NCBI RefSeq assembly: GCF_008370045.1
Contig: NZ_VOBN01000002.1
Span: forward strand, 248,001-312,000
Source of the DNA: Pseudomonas sp. ANT_J12
GTDB taxonomy: Bacteria; Pseudomonadota; Gammaproteobacteria; Pseudomonadales; Pseudomonadaceae
Direction: 5' to 3'
Length of the DNA: 64,000 bases
The position numbers were made by a program, and so were the translations under genes. The notes beneath the pieces are model-generated. The model saw only the letters and a program-made list of their open reading frames with translations. It was not told the origin of the DNA and ran no database searches. Shown one piece after another: positions 26,579 through 34,642 of the stretch; the stretch's first letter is position 1; the number at the start of each line of letters is the position of its first letter.

Positions 26579-26865
26579 CGGCGGCTACTCATCGAGGGCC
26601 GAGCGTTGTTACAGCAACGCTCACAACGAGCCCGGATACATTAGCGCAAGCCAGCTTTACCGAAAACAGCCCATGAGGTTGCAGGAGATGGGCTGACCAT
26701 ACATTTTTATGGGCGCTGGAAAGGTGTTGCCTGTTCTGACGCCTTCGCGGGCAAGCCTTGCTCCTACAGGTTTGGGGTTGAATCGCGGTAATGCGCACGA
26801 CACAAAACCTGTAGGAGCAAGGCTTGCCCGCGAAGAACGATAACGCGGTCAACCTGACGGAATGC
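26579..26865. other. Intergenic region with one REP pair
   Basis: This stretch between sodB's terminators and the short minus-strand gene ending at 26866 contains the REP pair at 26743-26835. Otherwise I see no gene and no clear promoter. Confidence 0.6.
26743..26835. repeat. REP-type inverted repeat (TAGGAGCAAGG variant)
   Basis: Two perfect complementary arms of about 31 bp (26743-26773 and 26805-26835) carry the GCGGGCAAGCC/GGCTTGCCCGC core, with a loop of about 31 bp. It is the same family as the element at 2037, with CAAGG instead of CGAGG. Confidence 0.88.
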
Positions 26866-27114
26866 CTACCCCTGCGGGTCGACGATGTCCAACGCCCGAT
26901 TCACAGCAAGGTCCGCCAGCATGACGACCTGCGCAATGGCCAGTGCCGTGCTGCGCTGGGAACCGCTCAGGTAGGTGGCGAAATCGCTGGCCAGGACACT
27001 TGCCGAAGCCAATGACTCACAGGCGTGGGCCAGGAGGGTTTCGATGTTCATGTCCGGGGAAATCTGGAACATGGGGTTGGGGGTGTAGGGTGGGTCTGGG
27101 ATTAATTTATCCAA
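26866..27114 (-). CDS. Short DUF6124/DUF3077-like protein, 82 aa
   Basis: The product begins LDKLIPDPPYTPNP and continues FQISPDMNIETLLAHACESLASASVLASDFATYLSGSQRSTALAIAQVVMLADLAVNRALD, recalling the small Pseudomonas proteins annotated as DUF6124/DUF3077. Those I remember usually carry 20-40 more residues between the PDPP start and the ETLLAHA core, so this copy seems to have a deletion. The start is probably the TTG at 27114 (normally ATGGATAAA); ATG codons lie inside the core at 27072. Function is unknown. It is preceded by a long structured leader. Confidence 0.55.
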   Translation of the reverse strand: MDKLIPDPPYTPNPMFQISPDMNIETLLAHACESLASASVLASDFATYLSGSQRSTALAIAQVVMLADLAVNRALDIVDPQG

Positions 27115-27400
27115 GGGAATGCCTATGACGTTGGGTGCCAATCCCTTGCCGTTCTCACGCGACAAAGAGGTGGCAGCTATGTGCGGGGTGAGAAACCGGT
27201 CATAGACACCCGGCCGGACCGAAGTCCGCCCGCACACAGCCGCCGTAACGCATTGCAGCAAATCGGCGGCAATTATGCGGATACTGGCGCTGGATGACTA
27301 TGACTTGCTGGGTTCTCACACCCGATCGCTGAGGTTTCAGCGACACCCAAAAGGTTATTGAACCCGCTTCCTACGGGCAACCTGAAAACCTCGTGGGAAA
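27115..27400 (-). promoter_or_regulatory. Structured leader upstream of the DUF6124-like gene
   Basis: Read on the minus strand, the region contains a CGGAC-TTCG-GTCCG hairpin (about 27221-27234), a CGCTGA-AACC-TCAGCG hairpin (about 27327-27342) and the conserved-looking phrases CAGGTTGCCCGTAGG and TAGCTGCCACCTCTTTG. I recall similar modules before related small genes in other pseudomonads. A cis-acting RNA or repeated regulatory module is inferred, not proven. Confidence 0.4.
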
Positions 27401-27437
27401 CGTCCGGTATTTTCGCAACCCATTAAACAAAAAACGG

Positions 27438-27539
27438 AACGCGGAGCGTCCCTGGCGGCATTCCCACGCGGAGCGTGGGAACGATCAAATGGGTCGGCTG
27501 CCAGGCCGCCTTCGCGGGCAAGCCTCGCTCCTACAAAAG
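27438..27539. repeat. Two REP-family units side by side
   Basis: A GATCGTTCCCACGC-type palindrome (ending at 27486, with partial copy CGCGGAGCGTCCC before it) is followed by a single TAGGAGCGAGG-type half (27510-27539). Their opposite partners are missing, so these look like remnants or solo units. Confidence 0.75.
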
Positions 27540-27589
27540 CAGAAGCAGAGCGGCGAACACCCGCCCGCCCCTCACCACTCATTAGGCCG

Positions 27590-28000
27590 AGCGTTAGCTC
27601 GCCTGCTTTTGATCTTGCTCTACCGCCCCTTCGGGAGGCCGAGTGGAGGTTCTGCGCAGTGGGCAGCCCGGCATGGATGCCGGGCTAGCCGCCCCCGGCC
27701 ATGGATGGCCGATGGCGGCGGGCCCACGGAGCAGGACCGGAGCGAGGGAACACCGAGCCTAAGCGAGGGGCCGGACGCCGGGGCGAGACCTTTTGGTTCC
27801 TTTTGGGGCGTTTGCCAAAAGGGACTCGCTGTAAGAGCGAAACCGCCAGCAGCCATCACCACAAAAACGGATATACACCCAATCACCAAGAGCATGGTCG
27901 GCCCAGAGGCCGCCAAGCCCCACAAGCCCAGTCGAAATTTCCGACGATGAAACAAGCCGCAAGCCCCTTGCCCCAACGCCACAGCGGACTAACATCAACC
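27590..28000. repeat. Long GC-rich structured repeat module without a gene
   Basis: The stretch includes the palindromes CAGCCCGGCATGGATGCCGG (27662 on) and CGGCCATGGATGGCCG (27695 on), then a CCTTTTGGTTCCTTTTGGGG / GCCAAAAGG hairpin region near 27789-27822. The wording is familiar to me as an intergenic repeat of fluorescent pseudomonads that often yields spurious open frames. I could not check copy number. Frames through it have no ribosome site and unnatural composition, so no gene is called. Confidence 0.5.
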
Positions 28001-28205
28001 CAAAGGAAAAATAGTCCCGATCCCCCTCAAGTTGAAGACCAAAACTACCGACACAGTACAAATAGGACAAACACTCAAAACAACAGCATATTGGCCAAGC
28101 TACAGGCAAAATCCCCAGGGCTGAATTGTCCCTTTGACTGCCATCACGGGATTGCCAATACTCATGGCAACTTGATGCTACCCGCACGGAACAAGGAATA
28201 ACCCT
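28001..28205 (+). other. bifA upstream region
   Basis: This AT-richer stretch after the repeat module precedes bifA. It should hold its promoter; I see no definite -35/-10 pair. The ribosome site AAGGAA is at 28193-28198. Confidence 0.45.
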
Positions 28206-30257
28206 TTGAAGCTGGAACTCAAGAACAGCTTGTCGGTGAAGTTGCTCCGGGTCGTGCTCCTGTCGGCATTGATCGTCGGCGTGGTCTTGAGCTGCGCGCA
28301 GATCGTTTTCGATGCCTATAAAACACGCCAGGCCGTGGCCGGTGATGCCCAGCGCATCCTCGACATGTTCCGCGACCCCTCCACCCAGGCCGTCTACAGC
28401 CTGGACCGGGAGATGGGCATGCAAGTCATCGAGGGCCTGTTCCAGGACGACGCCGTGCGCCAGGCCTCCATCGGCCATCCCAACGAAGCCATGCTCGCGC
28501 AAAAGTCCCGCGAACTGCAGCATTCCAACAGCCGCTGGCTGACCGACCTGATCCTCGGCCAGGAACGCACGTTCACCACCCAACTGGTGGGTCGTGGGCC
28601 CTACAGCGAATATTACGGCGACCTGAGCATCACCCTCGACACCGCCACCTATGGCCAGGGTTTCATCGTCAGCTCGGTGATCATCTTCATTTCCGGTGTC
28701 TTGCGCGCCCTCGCCATGGGCCTGGTGCTGTACCTGGTGTACCACTGGCTGCTGACCAAGCCGCTGTCGCGGATCATCGAGCACCTGACCGAGATCAACC
28801 CCGACCGCCCCAGCGAACACAAGATTCCGCAGATCAAGGGCCACGAAAAGAACGAACTGGGGATCTGGATCAACACCGCCAACCAGTTGCTCGAATCCAT
28901 CGAACGCAATACCCATCTGCGCCACGAAGCCGAAAACAGCCTGTTGCGCATGGCCCAGTACGATTTCCTCACCGGCCTGCCGAACCGCCAGCAATTGCAG
29001 CAGCAACTGGACAAGATCCTCGTCGATGCCGGCAAGCTGCAACGCCGGGTCGCGGTGCTGGTCGTGGGCCTGGATGACTTCAAGGGCATCAACGAACAAT
29101 TCAGCTACCAGACCGGCGACCAACTGCTGCTGGCCCTGGCCGATCGCCTGCGCGCCCACAGCGGCCGCCTCGGCGCCCTCGCCCGTCTGGGCGGCGACCA
29201 GTTTGCGCTGGTCCAGGCCGACATCGAACAACCTTACGAAGCGGCCGAACTGGCGCAAAGCATCCTCGATGACCTGGAAGCGGCGTTTGCCCTCGATCAT
29301 CAAGAGATTCGCCTGCGCGCCACCATCGGCATCACCCTGTTCCCCGAGGACGGTGACAGCACCGAGAAGTTGCTGCAAAAAGCCGAGCAGACCATGACCC
29401 TGGCCAAGACCCGCTCGCGCAACCGTTATCAGTTCTATATCGCCAGCGTCGACAGCGAGATGCGCCGACGCCGCGAACTGGAAAAAGACCTGCGCGATGC
29501 CCTGACCCGCGATCAGTTCTACCTCGTCTACCAACCGCAGATCAGCTACCGCGATCACCGGGTGGTGGGCGTCGAAGCGTTGATTCGCTGGCAGCATCCC
29601 GAACACGGGTTGGTACCGCCGGACCTGTTCATCCCGCTGGCCGAACAGAACGGCACCATCATCGCCATTGGCGAATGGGTGCTGGATCAAGCCTGCAAGC
29701 AATTGCGCGAGTGGCATGACCAGGGTTTCGCCGACTTGCGCATGGCGGTGAACCTGTCCACCGTGCAACTGCACCACGCCGAGCTGCCACGGGTGGTCAA
29801 CAACCTGTTGCAGATCTACCGCCTGCCGCCGCGCAGCCTGGAACTGGAAGTCACCGAAACCGGCCTGATGGAAGACATCAGCACCGCCGCCCAACACTTG
29901 CTGAGCCTGCGCCGCTCCGGTGCGTTGATTGCGATTGACGACTTCGGCACCGGTTATTCATCGCTCAGCTATTTGAAAAGCCTGCCGCTGGACAAGATCA
30001 AGATCGACAAGAGCTTTGTGCAGGACCTGCTCGATGACGACGACGATGCCACCATCGTTCGCGCGATCATCCAGTTGGGCAAGAGCCTGGGCATGCAGGT
30101 GATTGCCGAAGGCGTGGAAACCGCCGAGCAAGAGGCCTACATCATTTCCGAAGGTTGCCACGAAGGTCAGGGTTACCACTACAGCAAACCACTGCCTGCG
30201 CGGGAGTTGAGTGCCTACTTGAAGCAGGCCCAGCGCAGTAACGCGGCTATTTTGTAA
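28206..30257 (+). CDS. bifA: Cyclic-di-GMP phosphodiesterase BifA
   Basis: This 683-residue inner-membrane enzyme hydrolyses c-di-GMP and controls biofilm versus motility. It has a first TM helix (about 12-34), a periplasmic segment (35-150), and a second TM (about 153-182) followed by a linker. The GGDEF domain (about 250-410) has the degenerate motif GGDQF (329-333), so it is not a cyclase. The EAL domain (about 425-675) has an intact EAL (457-459) and DDFGTGYSSL. GGDQF plus EAL at this length, and position after sodB, are those of BifA. The start appears to be TTG at 28206 (TTGAAGCTGG), with AAGGAA upstream. Confidence 0.95.
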   Translation: MKLELKNSLSVKLLRVVLLSALIVGVVLSCAQIVFDAYKTRQAVAGDAQRILDMFRDPSTQAVYSLDREMGMQVIEGLFQDDAVRQASIGHPNEAMLAQKSRELQHSNSRWLTDLILGQERTFTTQLVGRGPYSEYYGDLSITLDTATYGQGFIVSSVIIFISGVLRALAMGLVLYLVYHWLLTKPLSRIIEHLTEINPDRPSEHKIPQIKGHEKNELGIWINTANQLLESIERNTHLRHEAENSLLRMAQYDFLTGLPNRQQLQQQLDKILVDAGKLQRRVAVLVVGLDDFKGINEQFSYQTGDQLLLALADRLRAHSGRLGALARLGGDQFALVQADIEQPYEAAELAQSILDDLEAAFALDHQEIRLRATIGITLFPEDGDSTEKLLQKAEQTMTLAKTRSRNRYQFYIASVDSEMRRRRELEKDLRDALTRDQFYLVYQPQISYRDHRVVGVEALIRWQHPEHGLVPPDLFIPLAEQNGTIIAIGEWVLDQACKQLREWHDQGFADLRMAVNLSTVQLHHAELPRVVNNLLQIYRLPPRSLELEVTETGLMEDISTAAQHLLSLRRSGALIAIDDFGTGYSSLSYLKSLPLDKIKIDKSFVQDLLDDDDDATIVRAIIQLGKSLGMQVIAEGVETAEQEAYIISEGCHEGQGYHYSKPLPARELSAYLKQAQRSNAAIL

Positions 30258-30260
30258 AAA

Positions 30261-30333
30261 TCAAAAGATCGCAGCCTTCGGCAGCTCCATGAATCGCATC
30301 CCCGCGGAGCTGGCGAAGGCTGCGATCTTTTGA
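30261..30333. repeat. Palindromic repeat of AAGATCGCAGCCTTCG type
   Basis: The arms TCAAAAGATCGCAGCCTTCG and CGAAGGCTGCGATCTTTTGA form a long imperfect stem directly after the bifA stop. It is another common Pseudomonas palindrome family and could terminate bifA transcription. Confidence 0.8.
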
Positions 30334-30386
30334 TCTACCGCACCAAATTCCTGAATAAGAAATATTTCCAACCACAACCCTTTACA

Positions 30387-30411
30387 CATAATGCGAAAGA
30401 TTTGCATTATG
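30387..30411. promoter_or_regulatory. Perfect 8-bp dyad upstream of the imelysin gene, candidate metal-regulator operator
   Basis: CATAATGC and its exact complement GCATTATG are separated by 9 bp, 59 bp before the imelysin start. The AT-rich ATAATG/CATTAT halves resemble half-sites of Fur-type boxes, although spacing and centre differ from the 19-bp consensus. Given the neighbouring iron-linked genes, regulation by Fur or a related protein is a reasonable guess. Confidence 0.4.
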
Positions 30412-30469
30412 TCGCAGCTTTGCGCGCCCATAGCGCCATTCCACCCCCAATCGAAGCAGGATGTTCGCC

Positions 30470-31819
30470 ATGATTCGTATGCCTCTGGCTACCGCCAGTC
30501 TGTTGGCCATCGCTATTTCCCTCGCCGGTTGCGGCGAAGGCAAAGATAAGGCTGCCGCTCCACAAGCGCCAACGCCGGCCGCCAGCACCGCCGCTGCTCC
30601 TGCCGTAGCGCCAGCCGCCGCCGGTAAAGTCGACGAAGCCGCCGCCAAAGCTGTGGTCGCGCATTATGCCGACATGGTCTTCGCCGTTTACAGCGATGCC
30701 GAATCTACCGCGAAAACCCTGCAAACCGCCGTCGACGCCTTCCTCGCCAAGCCGAACGCCGACACCCTCAAAGCCGCCAAGGCTGCCTGGGTCGCCGCAC
30801 GCGTTCCTTACCTGCAGAGCGAAGTGTTCCGCTTCGGCAACACCATCATCGACGACTGGGAAGGTCAGGTGAACGCCTGGCCTCTGGACGAAGGCCTGAT
30901 CGACTACGTCGACAAGACCTACGAACACGCACTGGGTAACCCGGGCGCCACCGCCAACATCATCGCCAACACCGAAGTCCAGGTCGGCGAAGACAAGGTC
31001 GACGTCAAAGACATCACCCCGAAAAAACTTGCCAGCCTGAACGAGCTGGGCGGTTCCGAAGCCAACGTCGCCACCGGCTATCACGCCATCGAATTTCTGC
31101 TCTGGGGTCAGGACCTGAACGGCACCGGCCCTGGCGCCGGTAACCGTCCGGCTTCGGACTACCTGGAAGGCAAAGGCGCAACTGGCGGTCACAACGATCG
31201 TCGCCGCGCCTACCTGAAATCCGTGACCCAACTGCTGGTCAGCGACCTGCAAGAAATGGTCGGTAACTGGAAGCCGAACGTGGCCGACAACTACCGCGCT
31301 ACCCTGGAAGCCGAGCCAGCCGAAACCGGCCTGCGCAAAATGCTGTTCGGCATGGGCAGCCTGTCCCTGGGCGAACTGGCGGGCGAGCGCATGAAGGTTT
31401 CCCTGGAAGCCAACTCCCCGGAAGACGAACAGGATTGCTTCAGCGACAACACCCACAACTCGCACTTCTACGATGCCAAAGGCGTGCGTAACGTGTACCT
31501 GGGCGAATACACCCGCGTCGACGGCACCAAAATGACCGGCGCCAGCCTGTCGTCCCTGGTGGCCAAGGCCGACCCGGCTGCCGACACCGCACTGAAAGCC
31601 GACCTGGCCGCCACCGAAGCCAAGATCCAGGTCATGGTCGATCACGCCGCCAAGGGTGAGCACTACGACCAGTTGATCGCTGCCGGCAACACTGCAGGCA
31701 ACCAGATCGTCCGCGACGCCATCGCATCCCTGGTCAAGCAGACCGGTTCGATCGAAGCCGCCGCTGGCAAACTGGGCATCAGCGACCTGAACCCGGACAA
31801 CGCTGATCACGAGTTCTGA
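30470..31819 (+). CDS. icmP: Imelysin-family (M75) lipoprotein, IcmP-like
   Basis: This 449-residue lipoprotein starts with a signal and lipobox (AISLAGCGEG, Cys about 21), followed by an Ala/Pro-rich linker (about 25-55) and an imelysin domain (about 60-445). The hallmark GxHxxE motif is seen in TGYHAIEFLLWGQD. Family members include IcmP of P. aeruginosa and iron-regulated IrpA-type proteins, and a role in iron handling is suspected. Of two nearby ATGs, 30470 has the better ribosome spacing (AGGA). It is first of a group with a di-haem oxidase, a second imelysin and a DUF1513 protein. A strong terminator follows. Confidence 0.9.
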   Translation: MIRMPLATASLLAIAISLAGCGEGKDKAAAPQAPTPAASTAAAPAVAPAAAGKVDEAAAKAVVAHYADMVFAVYSDAESTAKTLQTAVDAFLAKPNADTLKAAKAAWVAARVPYLQSEVFRFGNTIIDDWEGQVNAWPLDEGLIDYVDKTYEHALGNPGATANIIANTEVQVGEDKVDVKDITPKKLASLNELGGSEANVATGYHAIEFLLWGQDLNGTGPGAGNRPASDYLEGKGATGGHNDRRRAYLKSVTQLLVSDLQEMVGNWKPNVADNYRATLEAEPAETGLRKMLFGMGSLSLGELAGERMKVSLEANSPEDEQDCFSDNTHNSHFYDAKGVRNVYLGEYTRVDGTKMTGASLSSLVAKADPAADTALKADLAATEAKIQVMVDHAAKGEHYDQLIAAGNTAGNQIVRDAIASLVKQTGSIEAAAGKLGISDLNPDNADHEF

Positions 31820-31835
31820 TCAACGCTGGCTGAAT

Positions 31836-31864
31836 AAAAAGGCGACCTTCGGGTCGCCTTTTTC
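31836..31864 (+). terminator. Rho-independent terminator after icmP
   Basis: A GGCGACC-TTCG-GGTCGCC stem-loop is flanked by A5 and T5 tracts, so it can act on both strands. It lies 16 bp after the stop. Confidence 0.95.
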
Positions 31865-31887
31865 ATTCCCACCAGAACACAACCCCT

Positions 31888-31979
31888 TGTAGGAGCGAGG
31901 CTTGCCCGCGAAGACGGCTTCACATCCAACATCTTTGGTGACTGACATGCCGCTTTCGCGAGCAAGCTTCGCTCCTACA
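31888..31979. repeat. REP-type inverted repeat (TAGGAGCGAGG family)
   Basis: The left arm TGTAGGAGCGAGGCTTGCCC and the diverged right arm (GCGAGCAAGCTTCGCTCCTACA) enclose a loop of about 40 bp. It sits between the icmP terminator and the di-haem oxidase gene. Confidence 0.85.
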
Positions 31980-32108
31980 TTGGATCGCAGTGACCGCGGT
32001 ATCCGGGGAAACCTGTCCCACATCAACCAAACGATAATTCCTCTTATTCAAACTCCGCCGTCCTGTTAGACTTTGCGCCCTTATTTTGCTCGCCCGTCAG
32101 GAAGTCTG

Positions 32109-33536
32109 ATGCCGTCGTTGCCTCTTCGCTGGTGCACCCTGTTCATGGCCCTGGGCCTGAGTGCCTGCGATGACGCCCCGCGTTTTACAACGGCCGAACC
32201 CGGTGAAGCCCGGTCCGGTGGCGCCGCGACGGTGCGCAAGACCGATCAGAATTCGTTTTCCCTGCCCTCGGCCAATCTGCCGCCGTCACGACGGGTGGAT
32301 TTCAGCGTCGGCAACAGTTTTTTCCGTAGCCCCTGGGTGATCGCCCCGTCGACCACCACCGCCCGGGATGGCCTCGGGCCGTTGTTCAACACCAACGCCT
32401 GCCAGAACTGCCACATCAAGGACGGTCGCGGTCACCCGCCGACGCCTGATGCCACCAATGCGGTGTCGATGCTGGTGCGCCTGTCGATCCCGGATGCGCC
32501 GGCCTACGCCAAGGTCATCGAGCACCTGGGCGTGGTCCCGGAGCCGGTCTATGGCGGCCAACTCCAAGACATGTCGGTACCCGGCGTCGCCCCGGAAGGC
32601 AAAGTCCGCGTCGATTACACGCCCGTGCCGATTCGCTTCAAGGACGGCACCGAAGTCGAACTGCGCAAACCGGTCCTGCAAATCACCCAACTGGGCTACG
32701 GCCCGATGCACCCCGACACCCGGTTCTCGGCCCGCGTCGCGCCGCCAATGATCGGCCTGGGCCTGCTCGAAGCGATCCCCGACGAGGCGATCCTGGCCAA
32801 TGCCGAGGCCCAGGCCAAAGACAAAAACGGCATCGCCGGGCGCCCGAACCAGGTCTGGGACGACGCCCAGCAAAAAACCGTCCTCGGCCGCTTCGGCTGG
32901 AAAGCCGGGCAACCGAACCTCAATCAACAAAACGTTCACGCGTTCTCTGGTGATATGGGCCTGACCACCAGCCTGCGACCTTTCGATGACTGCACCGACG
33001 CGCAAACCGCCTGCAAACAGGCGCCCAACGGCAATGGCCCGAACGGCGAGCCGGAAGTCAGCGACAACATCCTGCGCCTGGTGCTGTTCTACAGCCGCAA
33101 CCTCGCCGTGCCCGCTCGCCGCGACATCAATGCGCCGCAAGTGCTGGCCGGCAAGAATCTGTTTTTCCAGGCCGGCTGCCAGTCCTGTCACACGCCGAAA
33201 TACACCACCGCCGCCAACGCCGCCGAACCTGAACTGGCCAATCAAGTGATTCGCCCCTACAGCGATCTGCTGCTGCATGACATGGGCGACGGCCTGGCCG
33301 ACAACCGCAGCGAATTTAAAGCCAGTGGCCGCGACTGGCGCACGCCGCCGTTGTGGGGCATTGGCCTGACCCAAGCGGTCAGTGGCCACACCCAGTTCTT
33401 GCACGACGGCCGCGCGCGCAATCTGCTTGAAGCCGTGCTCTGGCATGGCGGCGAAGCGAGCGCGGCGCAGCAACAGGTTTTGTCTTTCAATGCCGAGCAG
33501 CGCGCTGCGTTGTTGGCGTTTTTGAATTCTCTCTAA
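32109..33536 (+). CDS. Di-haem thiol-oxidoreductase-like lipoprotein (DUF1111)
   Basis: The 475-residue product has a lipoprotein signal (LFMALGLSACDD) and two c-type haem sites, NACQNCHIKDGRGH (about 100) and GCQSCHTPKY (about 358). These fit the DUF1111/CxxC-type di-haem family related to MauG and cytochrome c peroxidases. It is probably periplasmic and redox-active, for example oxidising iron or a protein partner. The start is the ATG at 32109, with AGGAAG upstream. It is followed 27 bp later by a second imelysin gene, as in iron-uptake loci that pair imelysins with haem peroxidases. Confidence 0.88.
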   Translation: MPSLPLRWCTLFMALGLSACDDAPRFTTAEPGEARSGGAATVRKTDQNSFSLPSANLPPSRRVDFSVGNSFFRSPWVIAPSTTTARDGLGPLFNTNACQNCHIKDGRGHPPTPDATNAVSMLVRLSIPDAPAYAKVIEHLGVVPEPVYGGQLQDMSVPGVAPEGKVRVDYTPVPIRFKDGTEVELRKPVLQITQLGYGPMHPDTRFSARVAPPMIGLGLLEAIPDEAILANAEAQAKDKNGIAGRPNQVWDDAQQKTVLGRFGWKAGQPNLNQQNVHAFSGDMGLTTSLRPFDDCTDAQTACKQAPNGNGPNGEPEVSDNILRLVLFYSRNLAVPARRDINAPQVLAGKNLFFQAGCQSCHTPKYTTAANAAEPELANQVIRPYSDLLLHDMGDGLADNRSEFKASGRDWRTPPLWGIGLTQAVSGHTQFLHDGRARNLLEAVLWHGGEASAAQQQVLSFNAEQRAALLAFLNSL

Positions 33537-33563
33537 AGCACTTAAAAGAATCGGGAGCCCGAC

Positions 33564-34628
33564 ATGTTCCGTCCCAAATTGTTGTTCACCAGCCTTGCAG
33601 CGCTCGCCCTCGGCGCCTGTTCGCCGCAGGATCCGCAAGCCGTCACTTCGGCAGCCATCGCCAAGCAAGTGATCCTGCCGACCTACAGCCGTTGGGTTGA
33701 TGCCGACCGTCAACTGGCTGTCAGCGCCCTCGCCTACTGCGAAGGCAAGGCCGACCTGGAAACCGCTCGCAAAGATTTCCTGCACGCGCAGAAAGCCTGG
33801 GCCGAGCTGCAACCGTTGCTGATCGGGCCGCTGGCCGAGGGCAATCGTGCGTGGCAGGTGCAGTTCTGGCCGGATAAGAAGAACCTGGTCGGCCGTCAGG
33901 TCGAGCAACTGGTCACCGCCCAGCCGCAGATCGATGCCGCCGCCCTGGCCAAGTCGAGCGTGGTGGTTCAGGGCCTGTCGGCCTACGAATACATCCTGTT
34001 CGACAGCAAGCCTGACGTGGCCAACGACGCGCAGAAAGCCAAGTATTGCCCGCTGCTCAAAGCCATTGGCGAACGCCAGAAACTGCTAGCCGAAGAGATT
34101 CTGCAAAGCTGGAACAACACCGACGGTATGCTCGCGCAGATGAGCAAATTTCCGAACCAGCGTTACGCCGATTCCCATGAAGCGATCGCCGATCTGCTGC
34201 GGGTACAAGTCACCGCCCTCGACACCTTGAAGAAAAAACTCGGCACGCCGATGGGCCGCCAGACCAAGGGTGTGCCGCAACCGTTCCAGGCCGATGCGTG
34301 GCGCAGCCAGTCGTCCCTGACGGGCCTGGAAGCCAGCCTCGCCGCCGCCAAGACCGTGTGGGAAGGTGTCGACAACAAAGGCCTGCGCGGTCTGTTGCCG
34401 AGCGAGCAGAAGCCGTTGGCCGACAAGATCGATGCCGCCTACGCCGCTTCGCTCAAACTGTTCGCCAGCAACCAGCGCTCGCTGACCGAAATGCTCAACG
34501 ACGATGCTGGCCGCCAACAGCTCAACGATCTCTACGACAGCCTCAACGTCGTCCATCGCCTGCACGAAGGCGAACTGGCCAAGGCGCTGGGCATCCAACT
34601 GGGCTTCAACGCCAACGACGGTGACTGA
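33564..34628 (+). CDS. Imelysin-family lipoprotein lacking the HxxE motif
   Basis: This 354-residue protein has a lipobox (ALALGACSP, Cys about 19) and an imelysin-like helical domain. The place of GxHxxE reads QGLSAYEYILFD, so the histidine is replaced by alanine while the glutamate is kept, as in other sequences of this subgroup that pair with the di-haem protein. It may bind a ligand or metal without peptidase activity. It lies 27 bp after the di-haem gene and its stop overlaps the start region of the next gene. Confidence 0.88.
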   Translation: MFRPKLLFTSLAALALGACSPQDPQAVTSAAIAKQVILPTYSRWVDADRQLAVSALAYCEGKADLETARKDFLHAQKAWAELQPLLIGPLAEGNRAWQVQFWPDKKNLVGRQVEQLVTAQPQIDAAALAKSSVVVQGLSAYEYILFDSKPDVANDAQKAKYCPLLKAIGERQKLLAEEILQSWNNTDGMLAQMSKFPNQRYADSHEAIADLLRVQVTALDTLKKKLGTPMGRQTKGVPQPFQADAWRSQSSLTGLEASLAAAKTVWEGVDNKGLRGLLPSEQKPLADKIDAAYAASLKLFASNQRSLTEMLNDDAGRQQLNDLYDSLNVVHRLHEGELAKALGIQLGFNANDGD

Positions 34629-34642
34629 TGAGGGCGAGTGCC

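Noticed and set aside
27393..27982. Frames of 120-185 codons on both strands in the repeat module
   Set aside because: Low-complexity Arg/Pro/Gly composition, overlapping each other in opposite directions over REP sequence.
27759..29897. Long open frame (over 700 codons) on the minus strand opposite bifA
   Set aside because: It is the antisense shadow of a clear GGDEF-EAL gene in GC-rich DNA and runs into the repeat module; no ribosome site and no known domain.
33564..34628. Considered a pseudogene because the imelysin HxxE motif is broken
   Set aside because: The frame is full-length with a lipobox and good ribosome site, and fits an operon; other family subgroups also lack the histidine.
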